In this document: in pieces, positions 9,816-20,118 of the stretch
Position numbering within the stretch: the first letter of the stretch is position 1
Layout of the letters: the number at the start of each line of letters is the position of its first letter
Assembly: GCA_036245525.1 (NCBI GenBank)
Contig: BTPG01000003.1
Coordinates: forward strand, 207,771,539-207,835,538
Source of the DNA: Semisulcospira habei
Taxonomy: Eukaryota > Mollusca > Gastropoda > Semisulcospiridae
Reading direction: 5' to 3'
DNA: 64,000 nucleotides
Notes under the pieces: generated by a model
The model's database searches: none
The model's input: the letters and a program-made list of their open reading frames with translations, nothing else
What the model was told of the DNA's origin: nothing
Translations under genes and position numbers: made by a program

Positions 9816-11399
9816 GGGTCCTTGAATCGGACGCGACCTACACACGCGGGAAATGTGACCAATCCGGCCACAGTTCCTGCACTGCGTGGTCTGGAACCTG
9901 CAGGAGTTTGACGGGTGATTATCCCCACAGAAGTTGCAGTACCTGCGAGGACCGTTGAACGGTTTTCTTGAATACCCCGGCGAGTCGTGTCGCCATTCCT
10001 CAGGACGTCGATTGTTGTATGAGTGGCGTGACGGGTTACCATAGTTTGGAGGGGGGCGTGGAGGCTGCATGGGACGGAATCTCGGTCCCGGATGCTGGTT
10101 AATGAATGGCGGCGACGCAACCTGTCGTCGGACATCCTCTAGGGTGGCCCCTATCTGACTAATCCTGTTGCTAAGCTCGGCTATGTGGACTCCCGCACTA
10201 TCCCCTGGTGTATTTTCCAAAACTTGGGCGGTGAGTGCTAAGTCGAGAGCCTCTACAATCGTCCGGGGGGACCGCAACATGACAAACTTGGAAATCTGTG
10301 GAAGCAGACCCCCGACTATGTTTTCCATAATGTCTTTTTCCGATTTTTCCAACTCTCGTCCTAGCTTCCGCTGCTCTGCAAAAAAATCTTCCACCGATTC
10401 GCTCGGCAACTGCCGTCTATCGTTGAACTGTCGGAGGCGTACCCACTTGAGTGAAGGATGCGGGAGGTACCGTTGCAAAAAGGCGTCCCGTAGTGCTGCA
10501 AAACTCGATCTATTTTCGGCTGGAAGGTCTTCGTACCACTGCCTGGCCTTCTCACGCAGAAAAAGGGGAAACGAACCTCTCCGTGTCTCCTCACTCCATC
10601 CTTTCACCATGGCAAACTGGTCGAAACATTTCAACCACAGGTTAGCATCTTCGCTCGCTCGGCCGTGGAATGCCTCGGGCGCCAGCGAGTTGGGAACGCT
10701 GTCCGCCATTCTGTGTGTTGCTCCGGTGTTGCTTGAAACGAAGGGTGTGTCGCTACGGAACTCACCACTAGCGCCGACGAAACGTCCTGATCGGGATACA
10801 AATGGGGTGTTGACTGCCGTCGTCGGGTTAGCGGCCGTTACGGAGATCAATTCCTGGTGAAGAGGGTGATGAATGGATACTGGTTGCTCAGCTACCTTTC
10901 CTCTTATCGACGCGTCCCCAGGGCTCACCCGGACTCCCGTAGTCCACGTAGTTACGGTTCCTTGGGTGCGAGGAGCGCTATACTGCACTGGCGGGATTCC
11001 TGTGACCAGCGGTGTAGTAGCGATGAGATCCTTCCCCCAATCTGAATCAGAGTCGGAGGACTCGTTGGTTGCCAATCGATCGTCCAAAGCGTGACGTGGG
11101 TTCGTAACATCAACAATCAATCGTCGAGGCGTATCCACCTGCTGTGAATTCTCGGATTGGAGCGGAAAAGGAGTTGGTCTTGCTCGCGAACGTGCGCCCG
11201 AACTTAACGCAAAGTGGTTTTCGGATTGCGGTGGGGACAGATAAGACGGAAATGGTAGGCCCTTACCCGAGAGACTTTGATCATCTGAATTGAGACTGAC
11301 CTGAGTATCTAAGCTCTTAGCAAATGCTCTAGTTATCGCCCTAGTAATTTCGCTTAACCCCTCGTCTGTATTCAATGGTTGCGGAATACACTTGGACAT
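9807..11399 (-). CDS. gag: Ty3/gypsy Gag with CCHC zinc knuckles
   Basis: Start chosen at the ATG at 11399 (the open frame begins three codons earlier at TTG). The ~530 aa product has a disordered Ser/Pro/Arg-rich N-terminal half, a Retrotrans_gag capsid-like region with the hallmark ARQWYEDL helix and a LRQFNDRRQ-like segment around residues 240-400, an Arg/Pro/Asn-rich linker, and two C-terminal zinc-knuckle-like units (CNFCGDNHPSNSC and CRNCGRIGHISRVC; the second is the classical CX2CX4HX4C). Gag forms the particle and packages the RNA. It lies directly upstream of pol in the same frame, separated by a single amber codon. Confidence 0.9.
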   Translation of the reverse strand: MSKCIPQPLNTDEGLSEITRAITRAFAKSLDTQVSLNSDDQSLSGKGLPFPSYLSPPQSENHFALSSGARSRARPTPFPLQSENSQQVDTPRRLIVDVTNPRHALDDRLATNESSDSDSDWGKDLIATTPLVTGIPPVQYSAPRTQGTVTTWTTGVRVSPGDASIRGKVAEQPVSIHHPLHQELISVTAANPTTAVNTPFVSRSGRFVGASGEFRSDTPFVSSNTGATHRMADSVPNSLAPEAFHGRASEDANLWLKCFDQFAMVKGWSEETRRGSFPLFLREKARQWYEDLPAENRSSFAALRDAFLQRYLPHPSLKWVRLRQFNDRRQLPSESVEDFFAEQRKLGRELEKSEKDIMENIVGGLLPQISKFVMLRSPRTIVEALDLALTAQVLENTPGDSAGVHIAELSNRISQIGATLEDVRRQVASPPFINQHPGPRFRPMQPPRPPPNYGNPSRHSYNNRRPEEWRHDSPGYSRKPFNGPRRYCNFCGDNHPSNSCRFQTTQCRNCGRIGHISRVCRSRPIQGPSA

Positions 11400-12930
11400 A
11401 ATTGCCAAACTAAAATAAAAACTTCTTCCCTTTGCTCCCCACCTTTGTTTCCTATCTATCGGTGAAATCCCATTTACGTACTACTCATCAACCATTTCCT
11501 TCCCAAGCGTTTCTATCTCTGCGTCAACCTCATCTGTGTATTCTAACCACTGTCGTTGTTCTCTCCCCCTCAAAACTCCTCCTGTATTTCTGAATCTTCC
11601 CACTCGACCGCTGCTACCCTTTCTTACTTTTAACCCTTACTTAAGTCTAATCCTTCAACTACCCAGAAAACATAACATCGGCTTCAATCGTACACAAATT
11701 TTTCAGCCACTAGTTCAATGTAAATGCATACTAGAACAATCACAACCAACCACCATCACAAAAGAAAAATAGAACTTTTTAAAGTATTCTGTCTCACACT
11801 TTCAACCCAGGGAAATCACAAACAGCACTTACCTTTTTAGTCGCGTTGTACCCTAGAAGAAAATTTTCATTACACACACGGCTACCCTATACACAAGAAC
11901 TGTGAATACTACTGCGCTCTCATAACATTTCAGACGCAGTACCCCGCATCTCCACCAATATCACTCAGCCGTTTAAGGATCGATTAATCAACGTGTTTAA
12001 ATGGTCTAACACGCTCCTGGGGATTCTGGAGCACGTATCTCCTTATCAAATCGCTACTGCATGAATGCAAGAAGCATCGCCAATCAGGCTGACCCATACG
12101 TGTTAATTAGTTGTACGATCAGAAATAGGGCAGACTCGCTTATCTGAGAGGTACGGTGGCTGAGGACACTAATCAGGCTTCCGTCATGCCAAACTCATGT
12201 ACCTCTCTAAACATCACATACAACAACTAATCACACAACAGCTAACATCACAACAACTAACCAAAACAACGTTTAACGCTGACAATCAAAGCACATTACG
12301 AATTACAAACAGGATCATTCACACTTCAAGCATTCTCAGACATAAGGGGAGAGTGAAGGAGTTTACATCACCATATTTACTTCTGGCATTTGATACAATA
12401 AAAGCTTAAGTCCACTCACCCAACAATGCGAGGCGTTGTCTTGAAAACATGGTAATGGTCGGTGCGCTGTCTAGAGGGTACCACAACGTGTCACTTCAGC
12501 AACGGGGGGCCCTAAACGCCCACCGACCATTCCTTATATACATCTGCCTAATTAAACTTTTACTTCTACTTATCCACAGTCCCACATTATTTTTACCACG
12601 TGGACCCTCCATACCCATGCCTAGACACTTGAACATTTATTAATGTCTATTTGACATATTCTCTCACAAGACACTCCTGACTTCTTCAGGCCTCTTGGAC
12701 ACCTTGACATATACCGATGTCTATTTAACCTGGCTCACACATTATTCTACCGACGTACGCCGGGATTCCCTTTTCAGCGTGCCCATTTATCACGCGCCTG
12801 GGCTTTGCCCCACCACATGTTAACTCTAATCAGTAATTTAACCCTGACCAGGCACTCTGTGACACAGACAACATTGGCAACTCGTTGTGTCGGCGTATGT
12901 TAGCAGTCAAAGTCCGTAATGGAGAAGAGT
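11400..12930. other. Leader/5' region of the gypsy element (LTR not identified)
   Basis: On the minus strand this is upstream of gag and should hold the primer binding site and 5' LTR. The sequence is A/C-rich with no supported gene. I could not find a TG...CA-bounded segment repeated on the far side of the element, nor a primer binding site I trust. A 12-bp word CAACGGGGGGCC occurs here (~12499) and near 804, but that is too short to call. Confidence 0.35.
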
Positions 12931-13057
12931 GATCTAACTGATGAAATCTTGTCAGAACCTGTACACGTACCCACACACCGTGCTCACTATAGCTCTGCTT
13001 AAAGCCATTTTGATATTAACCCCTTAACTGCAGAGGAAAACTGAACGCGATACAGCT

Positions 13058-13123
13058 GCAAGAGGCATAGATCCTTATGAGCCCTCGCGACTGCAGAGGC
13101 TCATAAGGATCTATGCCTCTTGC
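13058..13123. repeat. Perfect foldback, 26-bp arms
   Basis: Left arm 13058-13083 and right arm 13098-13123 are exact reverse complements with a 14-nt loop. Flanking words (AACCCCTTAACTGCAGAGG upstream) are related to those before the second foldback at 13761-13826, so this is a repeat family rather than a chance palindrome. Confidence 0.9.
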
Positions 13124-13324
13124 TAAGATCAAGTTGCATCCATGTTCACTGGACCGTCGTGAGATGGCCATAATTGCCTGCTCTGCGTGAAACCCACTTA
13201 ACTAACTAACTAATGCTCCTTGGACGGTTGTGGCTTGTGGTCGTTAAATGCAGAAAATTTTCAGAAACACAACATGCGTCCAGCGGCAGGGCAGCAGTTG
13301 AATGCACGGTTGTGGGTCTGTGTG

Positions 13325-13657
13325 TCATATTTTCACCGCTTCGGTGATTCTGTTCATAACCAGCATACCCGGCGAAACATACTTCCCGGTTGGGCTGTAA
13401 AGAAACTGAATACACCGTGCAGTTAAGATCAACATAACAGGGTGGTTTGAATACTCGCCTCCGTACACAATGTTAGCTGATGGCTGGCATGCGAGCTCCG
13501 TGTACGTGTAAATTCTTCGTCCTATGTACTCGGTGCAGTAAGGTTTTGTGCAAGGTGAGATTGTTCCGTGTCCAGTCGGGTCCATGGCTTCACCAAGTGT
13601 GTTCATCTTGTGGTCAACGCTGCTGGTGTGGTTCTGTCTAACAGTTCGCTGTATCAC
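13325..13657 (-). CDS. Unrecognised 110-aa frame
   Basis: A minus-strand frame with several Cys residues and a Tyr/Thr-rich middle, ending in a proper stop. It lies between the two foldback repeats. I recognise no domain. It could be a fragment of a secreted-type host exon or a chance frame; codon evidence is too weak to decide. Confidence 0.2.
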   Translation of the reverse strand: MIQRTVRQNHTSSVDHKMNTLGEAMDPTGHGTISPCTKPYCTEYIGRRIYTYTELACQPSANIVYGGEYSNHPVMLILTARCIQFLYSPTGKYVSPGMLVMNRITEAVKI

Positions 13658-13760
13658 CTGTGATGGTCACTTTGGTGAGTTACATTTTTCTACAGGTAAA
13701 ATAAAATAAAGCGTACAATTAACCCCTCAGTGCCCAGGAAACACTAAACATCAACCAACT

Positions 13761-13826
13761 GCAAGAGGTATAGATCTTCATGAGCCCCCGCAATTACGGG
13801 GGCTCTTAAGGATATATGCTTCTTGC
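13761..13826. repeat. Second, diverged foldback of the same family
   Basis: Arms beginning GCAAGAGGTATAGATC and ending GCTTCTTGC are near-complementary, with a GC-rich apex. The unit and its left flank (AACCCCTCAGTGCCCAGG) resemble the 13.06-kb foldback, with substitutions in both arms that partly keep pairing. Confidence 0.8.
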
Positions 13827-14770
13827 TGTCACCACTTTGTCTCCCTGTTCCTGTGTCGGCTGGGGATCATGGCGTTGAATTTACAATGTGTGGAAAACAC
13901 AATCCGCCTTCACTGGCAGTGACGCGGTTTAACTCCGTCCTCTGTACGTACTGCTGTTGACTATTCGATTAAGTTCAGTTCCGCTAGGTCTATGAAAGTT
14001 GTCCATATTTCACTCTGCGATGATCAGTTGCGTGACGTAACACTTTCTGTAGAGGTTACACATACACAGACTTAAAAGCCCCATTGTCAATGCTGTAAAT
14101 GGTACTGTTGAGGCAATGTTGAGCCCATAGTGAGGCTCTGACCACACACTAATACTTTCACGCACTAAAAAAAATTAAAAAATAAAAAATAAAAACACCA
14201 AAATGACACACACACCTCCTGACTCGCGCACACTAGCTTCATTTTACCGTTTATAAATATTGAAAGTGTTTTGTAAGAGCATTGCAACAGTACAAGTGCA
14301 ACAGTTCTAGAGGTCGACCCATCATATCACACGCGTTTCTCCACAGTAGCCTGTACTGCCCGCAATTTTGTTGGAAATTAATCAGTGCATTGCATTCTCT
14401 GAACTTACAGTTATGTAGTTCTGTTTCTGATATTTTCTGCCCGTCTTTAATTTTAAATCTAAACTATATCATTCGCACTTATATGTTACGGGTACCGTTA
14501 CACAAAAGTAAAATATGTACCATTGAAGACTAGAGAGGGGGTGGGGGGGGGGGGGAGAAACCTATTCAACCCCAACCCCAGCCCCCGCACACACACCCCT
14601 GCATCGTCCACCCAGACCCTGGGTGCTCTAACACCATTTAATTCCATTAAAGAGGACACATTTCTCACCCGTTTCAACCCACAAGGGTAGTAACTCCTGC
14701 TCTATCTGACTGACAGCGCGGTGCGGAAGTATCGCCTATGCCGTCCTGTCTCCGTGGCGACAACATTTCC
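13827..14770. other. No gene seen; low-complexity DNA
   Basis: Contains A-rich (14166-14200) and G-rich (14536-14556) simple tracts followed by C/A-rich sequence. I see no supported coding region or element boundary. Confidence 0.4.
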
Positions 14771-14872
14771 ACTTTTTGTTTACCGTATTGAAAATGGGGC
14801 TGGTCGAAGAGCATTCTAGAGTATGCACATTACGTTTTTGGCTTGCGGGGCATAAATTCTTGCAAAGAAGTA
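14771..14872. repeat. Left ~102-bp direct repeat flanking a LINE
   Basis: Matches 17403-17504 in direct orientation at roughly 85-90% identity, sharing TACCGTATTGAAAATGGGGC and CATTACGTTTTTGG. The pair brackets the minus-strand LINE at 14873-17402 and may be an unusually long target-site duplication. Confidence 0.8.
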
Positions 14873-17402
14873 ATGGGCAGACCATCGAAAACCGATGATA
14901 TCGTCATTGTGCATGACTTCTAACTGTGGGTGCGGGTGTGGCTGGCCAAGCCAATCCTGGAGCCACACCTGCGAGGGCAATGGGCGCACTGGAACGTAGC
15001 TGTGGGGAAAGTCGACGCTGTCTTTCTGCGAGTTCTGGCACTAGTGATCTTTTCGCGCCGATTGTGTTCAAAGAGCGTGCAGGCTTTCCTGGTTGCGGCA
15101 CGCCAGCCAGATCTGTCTTGCGCTTGCGCTCCAAGTTCCTTTACCGGGAAGACCCCAGTGCGTAAGGCTGTCTTTTATGCAGTCTTTGAAGCGTGTCTTT
15201 GGCCGTCCTTGCTTCCTGTGGACTTTTGAGAGTGCGCCTTACAGGAGTTGGCGTAGCATGCGTGAATCATCCATGCGTTTGACATGACCTGTCCAGCGAA
15301 GTTGTGTCTTTAAGATCAAAGCTTCAACACTCACTAAGCCAGCATTGTCCAGCACTTCCAGGTTTGTTACCTTGTCTTGCCATTTGATGCCCATGAGTGA
15401 GCGCAGGGGTCTCATGTGGAAACGGTCAAGCTGCTTGAAGTGCTTTATGTACAGCGTCCATGACTCACAGCCGTAGATGAGACTGGCGCGGACTACTGCC
15501 TTGTAGACTTTGATCTTGGTGGAGAGCTTGACGTTGTTGTTGTTCAACACACGAGTGCGTAGACGACCCAGGGCTTGGATGGCTTTGCAGATGCGAGCTG
15601 CGATTTTCTTGTCGATAGTACTGTCAGAAAAGATGCTACTCCCCAGTTATCTGAACTGGTCGACAGCCTTCAGCTTGGTGCCTTTAATATACACGTTTGG
15701 TGGGGGTTCTCTTGTGCCTGGGGCTAGTTGGTGCAGGCCATCGGTCTTGTTGAGACTGATGGTGAGGCCAAACAGTCGAGAGACTTCCGTGAATCTGTTG
15801 ACAATGATCTGGAGGTCAGACTCCGTGTGCGCCATCATGGATCAGTCTCACGATGGTCTTAGTCCTGGCGTTCAGTCGACGGAGGTCGAAGAGAGAGCCG
15901 TCTAGTCTGTACTTCAGGTACACTCCCTTCCCAAGGTCGAGTACTGCATGGGTCAGAACACACGTGAAGAACAAGTTCAACATCACGGGGGCAAGAACAC
16001 AACCTTGTTTCACACCATTGGAAATGTCGAAGGGTGCGGATGTGTCGCCGTTTGACTGGACAACTCCTACCATTCCTTCATAGAAGAGGCGGAAGATGTT
16101 GGTGAACTTCCTGGGGCAGCCGAGCTTTGCGAGGATGACCCAAAGCGCTTCTCTGTTCACGGAATGCTTTGGTCAGGTTTATGAAGACGGCGTAGAGGTC
16201 CATGTGCTGCTCAATGCATTTCTCCTGGACCTGTCTCACAGAAAAGACCATGTCGACTGTGCTGCCACACTGAGCCTCTGGAAGTGCTTCTTCAGATACA
16301 GAGCTGATCAGGCAGTTGAGGATGACTCTCTCGAGGATCTTGCCAGCGATGGACAAGAGTGAGATCCCTCGGTAATTGGCACAATCTGTTTTGCTGCCCT
16401 TGTTCTTGAACAGGGAGACGATTGTAGCATCTTTGAATTCCTGTGGCATGTTCGCCTGTGCCCAGATGCATGTCAGAATGTTGAGGGAGGCATCAATGGT
16501 CTCAGGTCCAGGTGCTTTGAAGAGCTCTGCGGGGATGTCGTCCATGCCTGCAGCCTTGCCGGAGCTAGTCTGGTTGGTCGCTTTCTTGACCTCGTCCAGG
16601 GTGGGCGTGAGGTCAAGGTCATCCAGTGTTGGCTTCTGAGGAATCCTGTTCAAGGCCGCGGGGTCGACAGTGGACGGCAGATTAATAGAATTTGAGAAGT
16701 GTTCTCTCCAGCGCTCAGTGATGCTGCCTTTGTCCCTCAGCAAGGTGGAGGCATCAGAAGAAAAGAGAGGGGTTGTGCTGGGTCTGGCAGGGCCGTAGAC
16801 AGCTTTCATAGCGCTGAAAAACTCCTTGGAGTTGTTGGATTCAGCAACGTGTTGAAGTTCTTTTGCCTTGCTGTCCCACCAGGTGTCCTGCATGTTGCGG
16901 AGCTCTCTCTGGGCTTTTCTCTGGAGGTGTTTGAAACGGTCTTTCTTGGACATGGAGTTGATGTCATTCTGCCACTCGATGAAGGCACTGCGCTTCTGCT
17001 CCAGTAGCTTGTTGATCTCTTCATTGTTCTCATCAACCAATCTTGGTGTTCCCTCTGCTTGGGTCCAAGCACTTCTTTGGCAGACTCCGTCACCATCCCC
17101 TTGAACTGGTTTCACATTTTGGTTGGGTCGTAAGTCAATGGTCCATGGGCAGTTAGCGGATCATCAAGGTGGGACTGGACGTTTTCCTTGATGTCCGGAC
17201 GCTTCAGCTTGGCCAGGTTGAATGAAGTTCAGGTGAGCTTTGGCCTCTTCTTGTAGGCTGGTGCAATGTGCAGGTTGAGGACAGACCCCACCAGCCGATG
17301 GTCGGTCCGTCACTCGGCTTCTCTCATGGCTCTGGTGATTCTGACCTCGCGAATATCAAACTGGCGAACAATAACATAGTCTATGAGATGCCACTGTCTG
17401 GA
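14873..17402 (-). pseudogene. 5'-truncated LINE ORF2 (EN end, RT, C-terminal zinc finger), frameshifted
   Basis: Read on the minus strand: the end of an APE-type endonuclease (a TDHRLV motif near 17290), a linker with helices, RT motifs (TIVSLFKNKGSK then ANYRGISLLS; an altered palm motif INLTKAF; GVKQGCVLAPVMLNLFF), the RT thumb and C-terminal region (YGCESWTLY, then RWTGHVKRMDD), and a final C2H2-like finger starting CAHC with the stop soon after. The frame breaks at least four times (near 16160, 15830, 15600 and 15240) and the catalytic FADD region is damaged. It is a dead copy of a non-LTR family also represented at 26182-27345. Clade not settled: it recalls Nimb/RTE-X-like elements of invertebrates. 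Confidence 0.85.
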
Positions 17403-17504
17403 CCTTTTTGTCTACCGTATTGAAAATGGGGCTGGTGGGTCGCATTCCAGAGCATGTACATTACGTTTTTGGCGTGCGGGGCATAAATTCTGCCAAAGAA
17501 GTAA
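17403..17504. repeat. Right ~102-bp direct repeat flanking the LINE
   Basis: Partner of 14771-14872. It begins exactly where the truncated 5' end of the LINE stops and continues into ordinary flanking DNA. Confidence 0.8.
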
Positions 17505-17572
17505 CAAGATAAAAATGGCGTCCCGTCTAGCTACACAAACCTTGCTAGAGAACGTCTTTTAGGCGCCAAGCG

Positions 17573-17573
<1 letters not shown>

Positions 17574-17623
<50 letters not shown>
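17574..17623. repeat. (GT)n microsatellite
   Basis: About 25 uninterrupted GT units. Confidence 0.98.
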
Positions 17624-17624
<1 letters not shown>

Positions 17625-17989
17625 CAGCGACTAGAGTCCGCGCTTGAGGAGGGAGAAGCTTGAAATTGTATGATATTGTTATAAAAGAAAAATCTCAAAT
17701 CGGTTTTTAATTTTTTTTTATTAAGATGCTCATTGAAGAGAAAATGTTCGTTTCACAAAAACCGGTTGTTCCACACTGGATTCCGTAATTGTTCTTATAT
17801 TTACTATATATTTTGCATATAGTCAGATAAAAAGGAGATACTGAATGAGTTCGTTAACCAGCATTGTACATCTAGAACATTTTGAGTGATAATTTATTTA
17901 TATATTTTTGTAATAAATATTTTCACGTTTTTCGGATTAAATTCACGATATATTTGGGATTTATCTTAAAACAATTTAATGGGTTTTTT

Positions 17990-18330
17990 TAACGAAAAAA
18001 CAAGCTTTTCATGAATAATTGCATGATTTTGCATATACGGTATTTACATAAGCCTACAGTTTGTCTCGGGTGTCGGATACGATTAGGTCAATTGTGACTT
18101 GTATGCCCTAGGTGTGAACCACTTTCTCAGAGTCATTTGTAAAACAGCAAACTTAACTTTATTTTTATTTGACGAAAAAGTCTATCTTCTCATTAATACC
18201 TGCATATTTTAATATAAACAGTGTTTGTATAAGACTGCTGTCTGTCCAGGCTCCGGGGTGGGATTAGGTCACATTGTGACCTGTAAGCCCTAGGTGTGAA
18301 AACCATCAAGAACATTGCCAAGTTTGAGCC
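17990..18330. repeat. Diverged tandem duplication (~180-bp period)
   Basis: The half around 17990-18130 and the half around 18170-18320 share GACGAAAAA-like starts, ATTAGGTCA..ATTGTGAC and a CCCTAGGTGTGAA segment in the same order. No coding capacity is seen. The surrounding AT-rich DNA from 17624 to 18572 holds nothing else I can name. Confidence 0.6.
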
Positions 18331-18572
18331 TCTAATACGTAAAACGTTAGTACTGCGATGAGTGTCGTATAACATCGAGTCGTCACTATAAACACGGCGT
18401 CGTGGGACTAATGATGCCATGACGTGAAGCTTGAAGTGACGTCTGCTCGTGCTATTATTCTACTTTAGAATAGCTATGCTACGCCATACCACAGAGCTTT
18501 TGAATGGCGGGAATCGCCGTGCGTCCGTCTTTATTTCTGTGTGCCTGTGTGTGTGGATCAGGTGGTCGGTTA

Positions 18573-19067
18573 AGGCCCCGCCACACATTTCCGATTTTGA
18601 GGCCGATTCTCGATCAGTTTTGAATCGGAGTGTGATCGGACCGGACTGCAAAAAACGTGTGCACTGCCACACATTCCCCGACTTTATTTAGCCGACCGGT
18701 TTGAATCAAAGATCAAGGTCGTACCTATTCAGCGAAATGGCTGCTAGTGTGGACAGTGATGATGATGTGCTTGCATTATCAGCAGTTTTGCATCATATTC
18801 GGGAAGACTGAGGCGGGCGAAACATCGGCAACGAAGGTTGTATTGATCTTCCGCCATTTGCAAACTTAAACAACGTGCATTGCGAGACGCGCTCTGATTG
18901 GTTGAAGCTTACAATCGGGGCCGATTCGGATCGGAAAAATAGAGAAGTTTCTAAACACCCGATTCCCAGCCGATTGCGATCGGATCGCATATATGACGTC
19001 ATCCGATCGCAATCGGATCGGAATCGGCTTCAAAATCGGGGCACAACCGGCAAGTGTGGCGGGGCCT
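18573..19067. mobile_element. PIF/Harbinger-type non-autonomous element
   Basis: Terminal inverted repeats AGGCCCCGCCACAC and GTGTGGCGGGGCCT, with a TTA trinucleotide on each side (18570-18572 and 19068-19070) as the target duplication. TTA/TAA duplications and G/C-rich inverted ends are characteristic of PIF/Harbinger transposons. Inside are many repeated GATCGGAATCGG-like words, and a short plus-strand frame near 18738 that begins with an acidic Ser-Asp-rich stretch, possibly the relic of a transposase N-terminus. The element is ~495 bp and cannot encode a transposase. Confidence 0.8.
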
Positions 19068-19070
19068 TTA

Positions 19071-19381
19071 GTGTAGAAGAAGGTGGATTCTTGTCGCAGC
19101 ATGAGCCCAAAGAGCGTACTAAGGGCGGAGTGTGTCCGTCTTTATTTGTGTGCGCCGACGTGTGTGTTAATCAGAGGGTGGCTTAGAGAGGAGGAAAATG
19201 GATCAACATAATAAGTCTAAAAATAGGAACAACTCTGAATGTTCCTAAAAGATAAACGCATGCGAGCTCCAAACCACGGTACACTTTGGGGTGAAATCCA
19301 CATCTTGTTATTCCTGCGCATTGACAATCACATTGCCAGGCACTGGTGTGCTGATCATTTATTTTGGACCATACGGCATGC
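19071..19381. other. No gene seen
   Basis: The start (~19128-19185) resembles the sequence left of the Harbinger element (~18520-18570), sharing GTCCGTCTTTATTT and a GTGTGTG word, which suggests a local duplication. Nothing else is recognised. Confidence 0.35.
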
Positions 19382-19447
19382 AGCACATCAACACACGGCG
19401 TGAAGCACATCAACACACGGCGTGAAGCACATCAACACACGGCGTGA
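19382..19447. repeat. 22-bp tandem repeat, 3 copies
   Basis: Three copies of a 22-bp unit beginning AGCACATCAACACACGG, essentially identical. Confidence 0.95.
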
Positions 19448-19513
19448 AGCCGTAAGGCACAAAATCAAAATTAATCAGCACACGTTACATCTTTATTTTG
19501 ATGCGATTTGTTT

Positions 19514-19723
19514 AACTCATTTTACCCCAGACACACCACAGGAAGATAAGGATCGACCATGATAGTTCAAGAGTGATGCCAGAATAGCTTGGCGTCTATG
19601 GGCGTCAAGGTATTCTGGCATCACCTTTGAATTATCATGGTCGATCTGTGACCTGCACTGCAATGCAGTCTTCAGATGACAACGGCAAAATTTAAGGATT
19701 TCGGTATTGGGGTAGAATGAGTT
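19514..19723. mobile_element. Foldback/MITE with inner hairpin
   Basis: Outer inverted ends AACTCATTTTACCCC (19514-19528) and GGGGTAGAATGAGTT (19709-19723) differ at one base. Inside, 19551-19646 forms a long imperfect hairpin with ~44-nt arms starting at GATCGACCATGAT. A flanking target duplication was not resolved. Confidence 0.75.
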
Positions 19724-19730
19724 AACACAG

Positions 19731-19808
19731 TTAACCCTTTGCGTTTCGGTCGCGGTTTCCTGTAGGAATCATCATGATAGAAACAGCGAGCGACACTCAA
19801 AGGGTTAA
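19731..19808. repeat. Second imperfect hairpin, ends TTAACCCTTTG / CAAAGGGTTAA
   Basis: The arms TTAACCCTTTGCG.. and ..CAAAGGGTTAA pair over about 29 nt with a few mismatches. It abuts the foldback at 19514-19723. The TTAACCC end motif recurs at other palindromes in this window. Confidence 0.75.
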
Positions 19809-19861
19809 TTAATATACGCATCCTTCCGTTAAATTCATTATGTAGATTTTTTTTCTAACAG

Positions 19862-20077
19862 AAAACGTAGCACTTAACAAGCCTTGCAACATGAGTTCAA
19901 ACTATGGAGATGACCCGAACCATCCGGCGGATGCTGCTGTTAACGACGATACAGGTGGACGGTACTATGGCACCAAGAACTGTATCCACACTAAAGATGA
20001 AAACTACAGTTGGTGGCAGGTCAACCTGGATCCTCCCTACCCAGTCTACAGCATCACTGTCTGGGCTAGAGAAGAGT
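19862..20077 (+). CDS. Host exon: fucolectin/F5-8C-type (FTP) lectin domain fragment
   Basis: A 216-bp exon with a polypyrimidine tract and AG acceptor (ends 19861) and a GTAAGT donor (20078-20083). The encoded segment starts at NVALNKPC and includes HPADAAVNDDTG and SWWQVNLDPPYPVYSITVW, the conserved N-terminal half of fucolectin-tachylectin-4-pentraxin / discoidin-like domains: the NVALxKP start, the A-VDG-like turn, the WWxVDL strand and the following Y-V strand. Entry and exit are both phase 1, so the exon is symmetric and suited to domain shuffling. Such domains bind fucosylated glycans, with Ca2+, in secreted or cell-surface proteins. In molluscs they are common in lectins and in receptor-like proteins with EGF repeats. 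No other exon of this gene was found in the window; the LINE starts in the following intron. Confidence 0.85.

Positions 20078-20082
<5 letters not shown>

Positions 20083-20116
<34 letters not shown>
20083..20116. repeat. (TC)n tract, upstream side of LINE-A
   Basis: Starts inside the splice donor's downstream bases and ends exactly where LINE-A sequence begins. It is the likely 5' half of the microsatellite into which LINE-A was inserted. Confidence 0.95.

Positions 20117-20118
<2 letters not shown>

Noticed and set aside
10168..10860. 230-aa plus-strand frame antisense to gag
   Set aside because: Gag on the minus strand carries the conserved motifs; this frame is its shadow.
804..12510. 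LTR pair based on the shared word CAACGGGGGGCC
   Set aside because: Only 12 bp are shared and the flanks do not align, so it does not support long terminal repeats.
13220..13426. Plus-strand 68-aa frame near the foldbacks
   Set aside because: It overlaps the slightly longer minus-strand frame and neither has a recognisable domain; only the latter is listed, at low confidence.
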